The translations under genes and the position numbers were made by a program. Below are positions 1 to 6,238 of a stretch of DNA of 33,354 nucleotides, in pieces; the stretch's first letter is position 1; each line of letters starts with the position of its first letter. The notes below the pieces were generated by a model that made no database searches, was not told the origin of the DNA, and saw only the letters and a list, made by a program, of their open reading frames with translations. The stretch lies in assembly GCF_000520815.1 (NCBI RefSeq), contig NZ_ASRY01000277.1:1-33354 (forward strand), written 5' to 3'. Source of the DNA: Paenibacillus maysiensis (lineage in GTDB: Bacteria > Bacillota > Bacilli > Paenibacillales > Paenibacillaceae).

Positions 1-259
1 GCAGGGCTATTGTCCGGTCCCTCTCTGCAAGCTGCTCGCGGAGATTGACAACCTCCTTAATCGCACCATCTAACTCGCTGTCAGACCTGCGTGCCTGGCG
101 TTTTAACTCTCCTATACGTGTAACTGAGGACTCTAACTGCTGCTGGAGTGAGTCTACCAGGCCAAACACCTCATAAATCGCTTCTACCAGTTTCGGGTGA
201 TGTGGACCACCCTTGGTCAGCAGCGTAAGTGTATCTTTTAAAGTTGGTGTATTACTCAC
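1..259 (-). CDS. Phage hypothetical protein, coiled-coil (partial)
   Basis: Partial gene running off the left edge; about 86 codons are visible. It begins with GTG at 257-259, overlapping the last 8 bases of the ASCH gene, with a ribosome binding site GGAGGCGG five bases upstream, so translation is probably coupled. The visible protein is hydrophilic, and from about residue 35 it is rich in Leu, Glu, Arg and Gln in a heptad-like pattern suggesting a coiled coil. I do not recognise a family. It is the last visible gene of the second leftward operon. Confidence 0.7.
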   Translation of the reverse strand, partial: MSNTPTLKDTLTLLTKGGPHHPKLVEAIYEVFGLVDSLQQQLESSVTRIGELKRQARRSDSELDGAIKEVVNLREQLAERDRTIAL

Positions 260-617
260 CTTTACCGCCTCCTTGGAATACTCTGTCCGTCAGATTTACC
301 CATATAACAGCCCCTTGTGGATGCTTATAAGGTATAGGCTCCGGGTAAATGACTGGATCTTGCATTACCCATGCATAAGGTGTTTTGTAATCTATATCTG
401 AATAATCTACATGGTGCCTATCTTTATTAGCAGCCCATTCATACATTGTAAGTGGAATGCAACCCACAAGCTCTGCTGTGCCATATACAAAGCCGCTGCC
501 GCTCTTGATAATGCCGATGGTGCCGCGTTTATGAGTGCGACTCCCGCGAATCTCCCACGGCTTGAATCCCGACAGAACCATATCCGCCCATTTAGGCTTA
601 ATGATTAGTCCATCCAA
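252..617 (-). CDS. ASCH domain protein
   Basis: Short protein of about 121 residues matching the ASCH/PUA-like fold: an N-terminal LIIKPKWADMVLSGFKPWEIR stretch (the usual IKPEYAxxIxxGxKxxEiR signature), then a GTIGIIKSG strand and a GTAELVG turn. ASCH proteins are thought to bind RNA or modified nucleotides, and some hydrolyse N4-acetylcytidine; the role in phages is unknown. An upstream ATG exists at 650, but the best start is TTG at 615-617, one base after the stop of the preceding gene and eight bases after GGAGG. It follows the 98-aa gene directly and overlaps the next gene by 8 bp, so it sits inside an operon. Confidence 0.75.
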   Translation of the reverse strand: MDGLIIKPKWADMVLSGFKPWEIRGSRTHKRGTIGIIKSGSGFVYGTAELVGCIPLTMYEWAANKDRHHVDYSDIDYKTPYAWVMQDPVIYPEPIPYKHPQGAVIWVNLTDRVFQGGGKGE

Positions 618-618
618 A

Positions 619-915
619 TCAGTTCCCTCCTTGGGAAGCAGACTGTACAAATGCTTGATCAGAATGACCTTTTATATCCTCAAGATGCAGATATCCGTAA
701 ACCTGAGCCATAGCGTCTTTTATTTCGACCTTAACTCTGCCGACCCAATCCTTGTACAGCTCGGGTTCAAGTAGCCCGTCACGCACCATGCCGGATACAA
801 CATCAATCTTTGCTAAATGGTCCCTGATCTCTATAGCAGCCATTTTTGATTGATTACGGGCATACTGAGTGATATTCAATTCGCCGTCGATTGCTTTGAT
901 GTCCGGTTTGTTCAT
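619..915 (-). CDS. Phage hypothetical protein, 98 aa
   Basis: ATG start at 915 preceded by AAAGGAG about ten bases upstream. The 98-residue product is soluble and mostly helical by composition, with no cysteines and no membrane segment. Its last codons include the ribosome binding site for the ASCH gene, which starts one base after its stop. I do not recognise a family; its place among small early/middle phage genes is the only clue. Confidence 0.7.
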   Translation of the reverse strand: MNKPDIKAIDGELNITQYARNQSKMAAIEIRDHLAKIDVVSGMVRDGLLEPELYKDWVGRVKVEIKDAMAQVYGYLHLEDIKGHSDQAFVQSASQGGN

Positions 916-959
916 CTGTATATCTCTCCTTTGGTATAGGGGATGCCCCTAAAATAGTG

Positions 960-1856
960 TTAGACGTAACAGCCGCAGCCGCCTATATCCAACAAATCTA
1001 TTTGCAGACCCAAACCGCTGTCCCACTCTCCTCGCAGCTCTCGTAAGGTCAGAGTATGCTCTACACCTCTTACTGTCCTGGTTAGGATGGTTACGTCTGT
1101 CCGGCCTAGATAAGCTTGCATTTCCAACTCTTTTGCCTCGTGGTACAGGTACAGGTCTCTATTATTTTTTAGAAGATTTATAAAATGGCCTTGCCCTCCA
1201 CGGACACAGAATCCCCCGCAGTTGTTATGTGAAAATCCCATATCATATAGTCGCGGAACTTTGATCCCGTAACGTTTAAGGTCATTCAACATATCTGTTT
1301 TGTACAAGTAGGGCTGCTCTGTCATGGGCGCTATGACTCGGTATGGACTCCAACCGCGCTCTATGGCCGGTACACGATGTGACTCTGTCCAATCAATTCC
1401 CACGTAGATTAGTGCCTCATGCGGCTTGTACCGGGCCTTGACCCAGTTCCGCGAAAGCTTCTGCTTTAACTCCTCGCTGCATTGTGCCACCCGGCTGTTA
1501 CCAATCCACTTTCGATCATAAAATACCTTCCACGGATCTCGTCCATCCTGTATCCAGTGAAGCGCAGGAATCCGTTTCATGGCCTCTCCAGCCAAGTCCA
1601 ACAGATATTCCCGTCGATGATCAATTGGTACATCGCCCACATCTGGAATGCTGTCACATTTATCAATAAGATCAACTGGTTTCGGCAAATCGTATATGAA
1701 AGCCGCTGACTCGATCATAAATCTATAAAGGTCCCGGTCCTCTATTAGCGTGTCTGTAAACAACAGCAACATATCGTCCGTCCCATCGGTGTCCGCATCT
1801 CGCTTGGCTGCCGTCATGCTGCCTACACCACCGCTAAAGCTGTGTATGCGTATAAT
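960..1856 (-). CDS. PP-loop ATP-pyrophosphatase family protein (PAPS reductase-like), probable ATT start
   Basis: From the first ATG (1815-1817) the protein has 285 residues and lacks its nucleotide-binding loop. In the same frame just upstream, 1818-1856 encodes IRIHSFSGGVGS, the SGGxxS PP-loop of the adenine nucleotide alpha-hydrolase superfamily (PAPS reductase, DndC and TtcA relatives). No ATG, GTG or TTG precedes the loop before an in-frame TGA; the codon at the right distance from AAGGGGGAG is ATT at 1854-1856, which I take as the start (about 298 aa). Downstream are LLLFTDTLIEDRDLYRF, a YVGIDWTESHR motif, a HNNCGGFCVRGGQ cysteine motif and a terminal GGCGC, which could bind metal or an Fe-S cluster. 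The family activates a substrate by adenylation; the substrate here is unknown. It lies 31 bp after the DUF2786 gene. Confidence 0.78.
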   Translation of the reverse strand: MIRIHSFSGGVGSMTAAKRDADTDGTDDMLLLFTDTLIEDRDLYRFMIESAAFIYDLPKPVDLIDKCDSIPDVGDVPIDHRREYLLDLAGEAMKRIPALHWIQDGRDPWKVFYDRKWIGNSRVAQCSEELKQKLSRNWVKARYKPHEALIYVGIDWTESHRVPAIERGWSPYRVIAPMTEQPYLYKTDMLNDLKRYGIKVPRLYDMGFSHNNCGGFCVRGGQGHFINLLKNNRDLYLYHEAKELEMQAYLGRTDVTILTRTVRGVEHTLTLRELRGEWDSGLGLQIDLLDIGGCGCYV

Positions 1857-1887
1857 GTGTCTCTCCCCCTTATGGAGGGCCAGCCTC

Positions 1888-2541
1888 CTAATTGATCATC
1901 TTCCCTACTGGATTATTAAAATTCTTTCCATCTTCATACCCCTGAGCCAGAGCTTCGGGATCACCCATTCTATTTATGGTAGTAGGCTTAGGATTTTTCC
2001 AACCTGCACTTTCATAGGCAGCTTCAACAACCTCGTGCCTAACAAGCACCAACGATAAACTTTCTTTAGCAATTTGCTCTTTAAATTTTTCGTGTAACCC
2101 TTGCAAAAATCCAGTAATATAATCGTTTTTTATTGCATTTGCTTCTCTTCTTGACGATGTATAGATTTCTTTTAAATAATTGCCGGAATGGTGTCTGATC
2201 GCACTTTCGGCAAATTGTTGTACTTCCACGGCTATTGACACATCATCAGGCAGACCTAGAAATCCAATAGCGTAACCACTTTGGGTATAGCTATAGCATC
2301 TAAAGTTTTTAGCCACAATCCCTGCCAAACGCTTCTCCCACCACTGGACCCGTGATTTACGAATAGATTTCTTAGTGGCTTCCGGTGCCACTTCTTGTTC
2401 TTTTTTGACGTCAGCCGTGGCGAGACCGTGCTTTAGCATAAGACGCTGTGCCAAGAGCATTGCGGCCTGAGCTTCTTCAACATTACTGTTATTTTCTGCT
2501 AGTTTAAAAGCCTTCTGAATTTTACGGATTGCATCTTGCAT
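1888..2541 (-). CDS. DUF2786 domain phage protein
   Basis: About 217 residues. The N-terminal third (AIRKIQKAFKLAENNSNVEE followed by AQAAMLLAQRLMLKHGL) is the DUF2786 signature; the rest, with a conserved-looking WWEKRLAGIVAKNF and GFLGLPDD, is the usual C-terminal extension of phage members. Function is unknown; members are common in phage early or recombination regions. Two in-frame ATGs lie close together (2547 and 2541). GGAGG is nine bases from the second and three from the first, so I chose 2541. The stop is 31 bases from the ATT start of the PP-loop gene. Confidence 0.78.
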   Translation of the reverse strand: MQDAIRKIQKAFKLAENNSNVEEAQAAMLLAQRLMLKHGLATADVKKEQEVAPEATKKSIRKSRVQWWEKRLAGIVAKNFRCYSYTQSGYAIGFLGLPDDVSIAVEVQQFAESAIRHHSGNYLKEIYTSSRREANAIKNDYITGFLQGLHEKFKEQIAKESLSLVLVRHEVVEAAYESAGWKNPKPTTINRMGDPEALAQGYEDGKNFNNPVGKMIN

Positions 2542-2573
2542 TCCCATGCCCCTCCTTCTTGTCCCCTATGGGG

Positions 2574-2795
2574 CTAAACTGTGCGGTTATTTCTGAACCA
2601 CGTCCGACCTTCATCCGTGTTTAAAAATGCTTCCGCCTTCTTGGTATGGTCTATCCGCCGAACCAGTCCTTTTTCTTTCAACTTAGATACTGAACAAAAT
2701 CCCCGAAAACCACCGTTTTGGTCATGAACCTCGTATGTTCCAGCTCCAAACTTGAAGCCCGTTGCCCAACAAACTATTTTTAGTTGCATATCCAT
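2574..2795 (-). CDS. Phage hypothetical protein, 73 aa
   Basis: ATG at 2795 with a GAGGAC ribosome binding site nine bases upstream. The product is a small basic protein with a Gly/Phe-rich middle (GFKFGAGTYEVHDQNGGFRG) and a C-terminal helix ending in TWFRNNRTV. I do not recognise a family. Its start lies 89 bp from the start of the oppositely oriented gene at 2885, whose promoter occupies the gap; no separate leftward promoter is evident, so it is probably read through from the operon upstream. Confidence 0.65.
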   Translation of the reverse strand: MDMQLKIVCWATGFKFGAGTYEVHDQNGGFRGFCSVSKLKEKGLVRRIDHTKKAEAFLNTDEGRTWFRNNRTV

Positions 2796-2834
2796 GTGTT
2801 TGTCCTCTCTGCCCTTGGGGGCTTGACTTACGCT

Positions 2835-2863
2835 TTGTTCAAATCGTTAATTTTTGGTATAAT
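2835..2863 (+). promoter_or_regulatory. Extended -10 sigma-A promoter for the 2885 gene
   Basis: TTGTTC at 2835-2840, a 17-bp spacer, then TGGTATAAT with a perfect TATAAT at 2858-2863 and the TG of an extended -10. Transcription should start near 2870, about 15 bases before the ATG. It points against the surrounding leftward operon. Confidence 0.7.
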
Positions 2864-2884
2864 TTGCTTAAAGGGGCTGATCAA

Positions 2885-3106
2885 ATGGGATTCATGCTTA
2901 TTCTTTTTGCAATTATTTTTTTCGCACTTGGTATTTTAAGTAAACGAAATCCCACTTGGGGATGGCGTGCAAGCGAAGCGTGGAAGATAAAAGGTGACTC
3001 AGAACCAAGCGACGCTTACATTGATGACATGAAATTTAGAGGCTCTGTATCTATACTCATAGGCTCCTTCTTTTTAGCATGTGGGCTTTTGGTTATCTTC
3101 CTATAA
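2885..3106 (+). CDS. DUF6199-like small membrane protein (candidate moron)
   Basis: 73-residue membrane protein: transmembrane helix (residues about 2-18), a central NPTWGWRASEAWKIKGDSEP segment, then a DDMKFRGSVSILIGSFFLA stretch leading into a second helix. The W-(R/K)-x-SE-x-WK-x-KGD-x-EPS-x-x-Y pattern resembles the DUF6199 family of small Gram-positive membrane proteins, function unknown. The frame stays open upstream to 2762, but ATG 2885 follows AAGGGG by nine bases and lies just after a good promoter. It is the only rightward gene inside the left operon and converges on the HNH gene 17 bp away. A single promoter-equipped gene on the opposite strand is typical of a lysogenically expressed cargo gene. 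Confidence 0.75.
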   Translation: MGFMLILFAIIFFALGILSKRNPTWGWRASEAWKIKGDSEPSDAYIDDMKFRGSVSILIGSFFLACGLLVIFL

Positions 3107-3122
3107 GCTCTGCTATCTGTTA

Positions 3123-3791
3123 TCAATCATCAAAATACCCATATCCAAAAGGCACTTGCTGTTTAGCTGTAACTCCTAAAATATCGTTCATCATATTTTC
3201 AAATACAGAAATCTGTTTTTCGTCCATAGCTTCCAGCAAGCGAACCTCTTTGATCTTCAATGAGCGCCCTGCCGCTGTAGTAATCAATTCCATTACAGGT
3301 TTTATGGATTCTAGGCGCTCTCTCTTCTCGGCTTCCACACGCTGCCGCGCCGCCTGCTTGCGGTTGTGCTCTTCCCAATCTTGTTCGTCAAACCAGAATC
3401 TAGGACCGTAAATCAAAGAGTATGTGCTTATCCATCCTTGAAGTTCTTCCTCGTTTGTCTGGATACGATCATGACAGGTATCGCAGACACGCATGGCATT
3501 TGTCTTTACACCGCGTCCGCTTCTGCCTCTTGGCATAACGTGATGGGTTTGAGTGGATTTACGACCACACCCACATTGGCAGAGGCCTTGTGTTTCTTCT
3601 ATTAATTCAGTAACTACTCCTGGCGGAAATTCGGCTCGGTCAGCCCGAGAAGGACGTGACTGATGGTGAGCAAGAATATCCTTCTTCCATTCTGGAATCA
3701 GCTTTTTGCTTTTCTTACGCTGTCCAAGGCTGCTGAACGATTTCTTTTCTTTGACTTTTTTCTCCGGTTTCCAGAATGTTTGATGAGACAT
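3123..3791 (-). CDS. HNH endonuclease
   Basis: About 222 residues. The N-terminal 50 are very basic. The HNH core reads CQCGCGRKSTQTHHVMPRGR and then N-x-MRVCDTCHDRIQ: paired cysteines for zinc, the catalytic HH and the final CxxCH. The C-terminal half is a charged, probably coiled region. HNH proteins in phages nick or cleave DNA, often near packaging genes, but no terminase is visible here. A GTG at 3803 could extend it by four codons; ATG 3791 has a GGTGG element eight bases upstream and is preferred. Its 3' end converges on the gene ending at 3106. Confidence 0.85.
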   Translation of the reverse strand: MSHQTFWKPEKKVKEKKSFSSLGQRKKSKKLIPEWKKDILAHHQSRPSRADRAEFPPGVVTELIEETQGLCQCGCGRKSTQTHHVMPRGRSGRGVKTNAMRVCDTCHDRIQTNEEELQGWISTYSLIYGPRFWFDEQDWEEHNRKQAARQRVEAEKRERLESIKPVMELITTAAGRSLKIKEVRLLEAMDEKQISVFENMMNDILGVTAKQQVPFGYGYFDD

Positions 3792-3863
3792 TCCCCTCGC
3801 CACCTTTCCAACAATTTGAATTCGTTTTCCCTTTGCTTATGCTTATATTTTGTACCTAATCCT

Positions 3864-4046
3864 CTACGGCTCCACTGCGGATTTCAGAGGTTCAAGCAGC
3901 CCTGCTTCTTCTAAAACGGAATAGTGAATATGCCTTTCTTTCGTTGTTACATGATTCCCACTTATCGTATGGGCGGCATAGAAGGCTACGGCCTGCTGCA
4001 CTTCGATAGGCTCTTCATCAAGCTTGTTCAAGTCGAGCTTTTTCAC
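3864..4046 (-). CDS. Phage hypothetical protein, 60 aa
   Basis: Begins with an ATG that overlaps the stop of the upstream gene by four bases, indicating translational coupling. The 60-residue acidic product has no cysteines or membrane segment. I do not recognise it. It is followed by about 70 bp without a gene before the HNH start. Confidence 0.65.
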   Translation of the reverse strand: MKKLDLNKLDEEPIEVQQAVAFYAAHTISGNHVTTKERHIHYSVLEEAGLLEPLKSAVEP

Positions 4047-4231
4047 GAACTACTCTCCCTTGTAAGGCGATTATATTTTTCTTCAAAGCCATGCTTTATT
4101 TCGGGTGGTAGAGTACCAATAGCATCACCCCAAATATTTAATAATTCGTTGTTATGAGAATTATTTTTCTGTATCTCCGCGTAACGTTCAGATAATGCCG
4201 TGGTGAACTCATCTGCTTCTTGCTCCGTCAC
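4043..4231 (-). CDS. Phage hypothetical protein, 62 aa
   Basis: GTG start at 4229-4231 with a strong GGAGGGG ribosome binding site eight bases upstream. The product is acidic and predicted helical, with a PPEIKHGFEEKYNRL segment near the C terminus. Its stop overlaps the start of the 60-aa gene by four bases. No family recognised. A toxin-antitoxin pair was considered and not supported by any motif. Confidence 0.65.
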   Translation of the reverse strand: MTEQEADEFTTALSERYAEIQKNNSHNNELLNIWGDAIGTLPPEIKHGFEEKYNRLTRESSS

Positions 4232-4257
4232 AACTCATCCCCTCCTGCATTTTTTTA

Positions 4258-4299
4258 GTTCCAGTACAGCGTTACTCGTTCCAATACAATGTTAAAGTC
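4258..4299. repeat. Two tandem ~20-bp repeats upstream of the 62-aa gene
   Basis: GTTCCAGTACAGCGTTACTC at 4258-4277 is followed directly by GTTCCAATACAATGTTAAAG starting at 4278; about 14 of the first 17 positions agree. They fill most of the gap between two small genes and could be a protein binding site or decayed iterons. Confidence 0.4.
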
Positions 4300-4303
4300 A
4301 CTC

Positions 4304-4627
4304 TTAATAAGGAGATTGGTTATAAACTGTTCGGGCATCCTCAATGCTTTTGAAGTCAAACTCTTGATAGATTGACCTTACTAGTTTTCTGGTCTGATCT
4401 TCGCTATAACCCAGCTTCTTGGCACCGAGAATTGCGTATCCCAAGCAAGCATTGTTATTCCATTCATCACCGCCAAAGAACTGAGCCGCCTTATACCCAG
4501 CCTGATAGGCTTGTCCAAAAAGCTTCTCAGCTTGATCCAACAATGTTATTTGCTCAGGGGTTAGAGATGCAGGAAGAGACTTTTCCAATTCTCTCCGTAA
4601 GACCGCTACCATACTGTGATTTTTCAT
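4304..4627 (-). CDS. Phage hypothetical protein, 107 aa
   Basis: ATG at 4627 with GGAGG upstream. The product is soluble, helical and about 107 residues, with a central GDEWNNNACLGYAILGAK segment and a C-terminal DFKSIEDARTVYNQSPY. I do not recognise a family. It is the second gene of the operon that starts at 4850 under the second switch, 61 bp after the 53-aa gene. Confidence 0.65.
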   Translation of the reverse strand: MKNHSMVAVLRRELEKSLPASLTPEQITLLDQAEKLFGQAYQAGYKAAQFFGGDEWNNNACLGYAILGAKKLGYSEDQTRKLVRSIYQEFDFKSIEDARTVYNQSPY

Positions 4628-4688
4628 AACATTCTACCTCCATTACGTTCAGGAAAAGTTTCCTGATCTTATTTGGCTTGTGCCAACC

Positions 4689-4850
4689 TCACCGGATGAT
4701 CCCGGTGAACGCTCTGAGCTTAATGACCTGTTTATACTCGCTCAGACGAGTTTTTAATTCTTTGATCCAAATTGTGAGTAGGATGAAACTCCACTCAAAT
4801 TCCCAAAACCCATCTTGCCAGAATACCCATTGCTTGTATGTTTTTCTCAT
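4689..4850 (-). CDS. Small aromatic-rich protein, 53 aa, first gene of the second operon
   Basis: Short gene with ATG at 4848-4850 and GGAGG nine to ten bases upstream. It begins MRKTYKQWVFWQDGFWEFEW and contains a short hydrophobic stretch (FILLTIWI) and a basic C terminus. The high tryptophan content (five in 53 residues) is unusual. It is the first gene reading left from the divergent control region at 4851-4992, so it is a candidate regulator or effector under control of the 69-aa repressor. No family recognised. Confidence 0.6.
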   Translation of the reverse strand: MRKTYKQWVFWQDGFWEFEWSFILLTIWIKELKTRLSEYKQVIKLRAFTGIIR

Positions 4851-4869
4851 GAAAATATACCTCCATTAA

Positions 4870-4968
4870 ATTCGATATCGTATTTCGAATATTTATTGCT
4901 TGTCCTAACAATATACGATATCGAATATTAAGTCAATATGCCTTGCTAAAAATTATTCGTTATCGTAT
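4870..4968. promoter_or_regulatory. Three phased operators of the second switch
   Basis: The 14-mer ATTCGATATCGTAT occurs at 4870-4883, as its exact reverse complement at 4913-4926, and with one change (ATTCGTTATCGTAT) at 4955-4968. Each has a palindromic CGATATCG-type core. Centres are 43 and 42 bp apart, about four helical turns, so all three lie on one face of the helix. One overlaps the -10 of the repressor promoter, one fills the spacer of the leftward promoter and one lies in the leader of the leftward transcript. The repressor encoded at 4993 is the obvious ligand. Confidence 0.8.
4908..4936 (-). promoter_or_regulatory. Leftward promoter of the second operon
   Basis: On the minus strand TTGACT (4936-4931), 17 bp, then TATTGT (4913-4908). 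The middle operator almost exactly fills the spacer, so bound repressor would block RNA polymerase. Transcription would start near 4901 and read into the 53-aa gene. Confidence 0.6.
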
Positions 4969-4971
4969 AAT
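4943..4971 (+). promoter_or_regulatory. Rightward promoter of the 69-aa repressor
   Basis: TTGCTA (4943-4948), 17 bp, TATAAT (4966-4971). The third operator overlaps the -10, predicting autorepression. The transcript would start about 15 bases before the TTG start codon. Confidence 0.65.
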
Positions 4972-4992
4972 TCGGCTGAGAGGTGAAGTACA

Positions 4993-5202
4993 TTGCTTAA
5001 AGTGAAACCGAATTTGCTGCCTTTATTAAAAAAGAAAGGTATCATTCAATTGCAATTGTCTGAAATGACTGGAATTCCACAGGGTTCAATAAGTAGATTT
5101 GATAAAAATAGTCGCCATGAATCTTGGCATTTATTTGCTATCGCTAAGGCACTGGACGTTATGATTGAAGATTTGTTTATTACTGAGGAGCAAGAGGATT
5201 AA
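4993..5202 (+). CDS. XRE-family repressor, 69 aa (second switch)
   Basis: Compact single-domain Cro/C1-type helix-turn-helix protein: QLQLSEMTGIPQGSISRFDK is the HTH, followed by a HLFAIAKALDVMIEDLF helix typical of YozG-type XRE regulators. It starts at TTG 4993 with GAGGTG eight bases upstream. No C-terminal sensing or protease-sensitive domain is present. It is divergent from the second leftward operon and shares with it a control region with three matched operators, so it most likely represses both itself and that operon. A hairpin terminator overlaps its last codons. Confidence 0.85.
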   Translation: MLKVKPNLLPLLKKKGIIQLQLSEMTGIPQGSISRFDKNSRHESWHLFAIAKALDVMIEDLFITEEQED

Positions 5203-5216
5203 GGACCTCTATGCTC
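5188..5216 (+). terminator. Terminator of the 69-aa repressor gene
   Basis: Inverted repeat GAGCAAGAGG / CCTCTaTGCTC with one bulged base and an 8-base loop, followed by CTTTTGTTTT. The left arm lies inside the last codons of the repressor gene. Confidence 0.7.
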
Positions 5217-5230
5217 CTTTTGTTTTCCTC

Positions 5231-5458
5231 TTAGATCGGGTTTAGCAACCTTTCGAGTCGAATGACTTCTTTCTGAAGGTACTGAATCAAATCAGCTGCT
5301 TCTTCCAGCGCCATGAGCTTCCAGTCATAGGCCATATCTGATACCTGGTCTATGGTGGTTCCATACTTCTTGAGGCCTTTCTCATTTTGTTTGTCCAGCA
5401 ATTCTATGATCCGTTGCGTTACTTCTGGACGTTCAATTTCATTTTGAGAGTGCTTCAT
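5231..5458 (-). CDS. MazG-like small phage protein, 75 aa
   Basis: Helical 75-residue protein with KGLKKYGTT, YDWKLMALEEAADLIQYL and a C-terminal basic helix. The ALEEAADLIQYLQK pattern resembles the metal-binding helix of all-alpha NTP pyrophosphatases (MazG/DUF550 type), and small phage proteins with this KYG...YDW...EEAAD arrangement are common; the activity is not proved by the motif. It overlaps the upstream gene by four bases. It is the last gene of the first leftward operon before the second switch. Confidence 0.65.
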   Translation of the reverse strand: MKHSQNEIERPEVTQRIIELLDKQNEKGLKKYGTTIDQVSDMAYDWKLMALEEAADLIQYLQKEVIRLERLLNPI

Positions 5459-5769
5459 TTAATCGCCTCCTCCGTTTCCGGCAGAATAAGCATATCTCCG
5501 TCAAACTTCAACTCCGCCTGATTAGGATCATTAACTGGCCCCCAATGGTTATTCGCTTGCATGATGCGGACAATATCAGCCGCATATGTTTCGTCGGTGT
5601 TAACTACCAGATAGGTATTTAAAGCTGGCTTCCCATTCATATGTCGCATCTCTTGAATTTTCCACAGAATACGGGACAGCTCTCTTTTATCCCGATCATC
5701 AAGATAATTCTCAGCATCCTCATTTTTGATTACGGTGAATTTGACTTTCATTCCGACCAGTTCTGACAT
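5455..5769 (-). CDS. Phage hypothetical protein, 104 aa
   Basis: ATG at 5769 with a GGAGAGAGG ribosome binding site. It overlaps the DUF1064 gene by 50 bp at its start and the MazG-like gene by 4 bp at its end, a compact coupled arrangement. The protein is mixed alpha/beta by composition, with LNTYLVVNTDETYAADIVRI in the middle. Similar small proteins occur beside DUF1064 genes in firmicute phages, as far as I recall; I assign no function. Confidence 0.65.
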   Translation of the reverse strand: MSELVGMKVKFTVIKNEDAENYLDDRDKRELSRILWKIQEMRHMNGKPALNTYLVVNTDETYAADIVRIMQANNHWGPVNDPNQAELKFDGDMLILPETEEAIK

Positions 5770-6238
5770 TTTTCCTCTCTCCTTCTGCTTGTTTTAAAAG
5801 TTTATTGATAGCTCGTTTCCGATCCGCTTTTTCTTTCTTAAACTGCTGGATCGGAATGAATTCTCCTCGTTTTTTAATGAGTATATCTATGGGTAAAGTC
5901 GGATATTTTGCTTGGAATAATTTCAGCTTGACACGGAATGTCGATGTCTCCACACCCTTAATATCTATTACTCGCTGAGTATCGTCCAATTCAGTCACCA
6001 GAAAATCAGCAATGTAGGTAACTTTCGGTTTCTCCTGTAGTATAAATACAGGGTGGCACTTGAAGTCTTTGATTTCTCCATACTTGCGCTGCCGAAGGAG
6101 TTCTTGGCAATACTCTCCTTCTGCTTTGCTATCAAAGAGAGTGCCTATCACATCTAGTTCGTACCTTTTTACGATCCATTCCTCAAATAACGTTCCGTCC
6201 TCCGTGACAATGACCTTTTTGGCATTATATTTACTCAT
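5720..6238 (-). CDS. DUF1064 protein, PD-(D/E)XK-type nuclease
   Basis: 172 residues. The signature runs FDSKAEGEYCQELL, KCHPVFILQ, then TYIADFLVTE...RVIDIKG and FRVKLKLFQAKYP. The conserved Glu, the ADF Asp and the DIKG Asp/Lys fit the PD-(D/E)XK nuclease core, and DUF1064 proteins are often taken to be phage Holliday junction resolvases or endonucleases in recombination modules. The Lys-rich C-terminal 40 residues are a likely DNA-binding tail. It overlaps the sliding clamp gene by four bases, linking it to replication. Confidence 0.82.
   Translation of the reverse strand: MSKYNAKKVIVTEDGTLFEEWIVKRYELDVIGTLFDSKAEGEYCQELLRQRKYGEIKDFKCHPVFILQEKPKVTYIADFLVTELDDTQRVIDIKGVETSTFRVKLKLFQAKYPTLPIDILIKKRGEFIPIQQFKKEKADRKRAINKLLKQAEGERKNVRTGRNESQIHRNQK

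Noticed and set aside
2762..2884. N-terminal extension of the DUF6199-like gene to 2762
   Set aside because: The extra 41 residues precede the promoter, lie opposite another gene and have no ribosome binding site; ATG 2885 fits the signals.
3864..4231. Two small overlapping genes as a toxin-antitoxin pair
   Set aside because: The size and 4-bp overlap fit, but neither protein shows a recognisable toxin fold, DNA-binding motif or autoregulatory palindrome; they are ordinary members of a packed phage operon.
4678..4869. Rightward 63-codon frame opposite the 53-aa gene
   Set aside because: No ribosome binding site, and a leftward frame with a good start signal covers the same bases.
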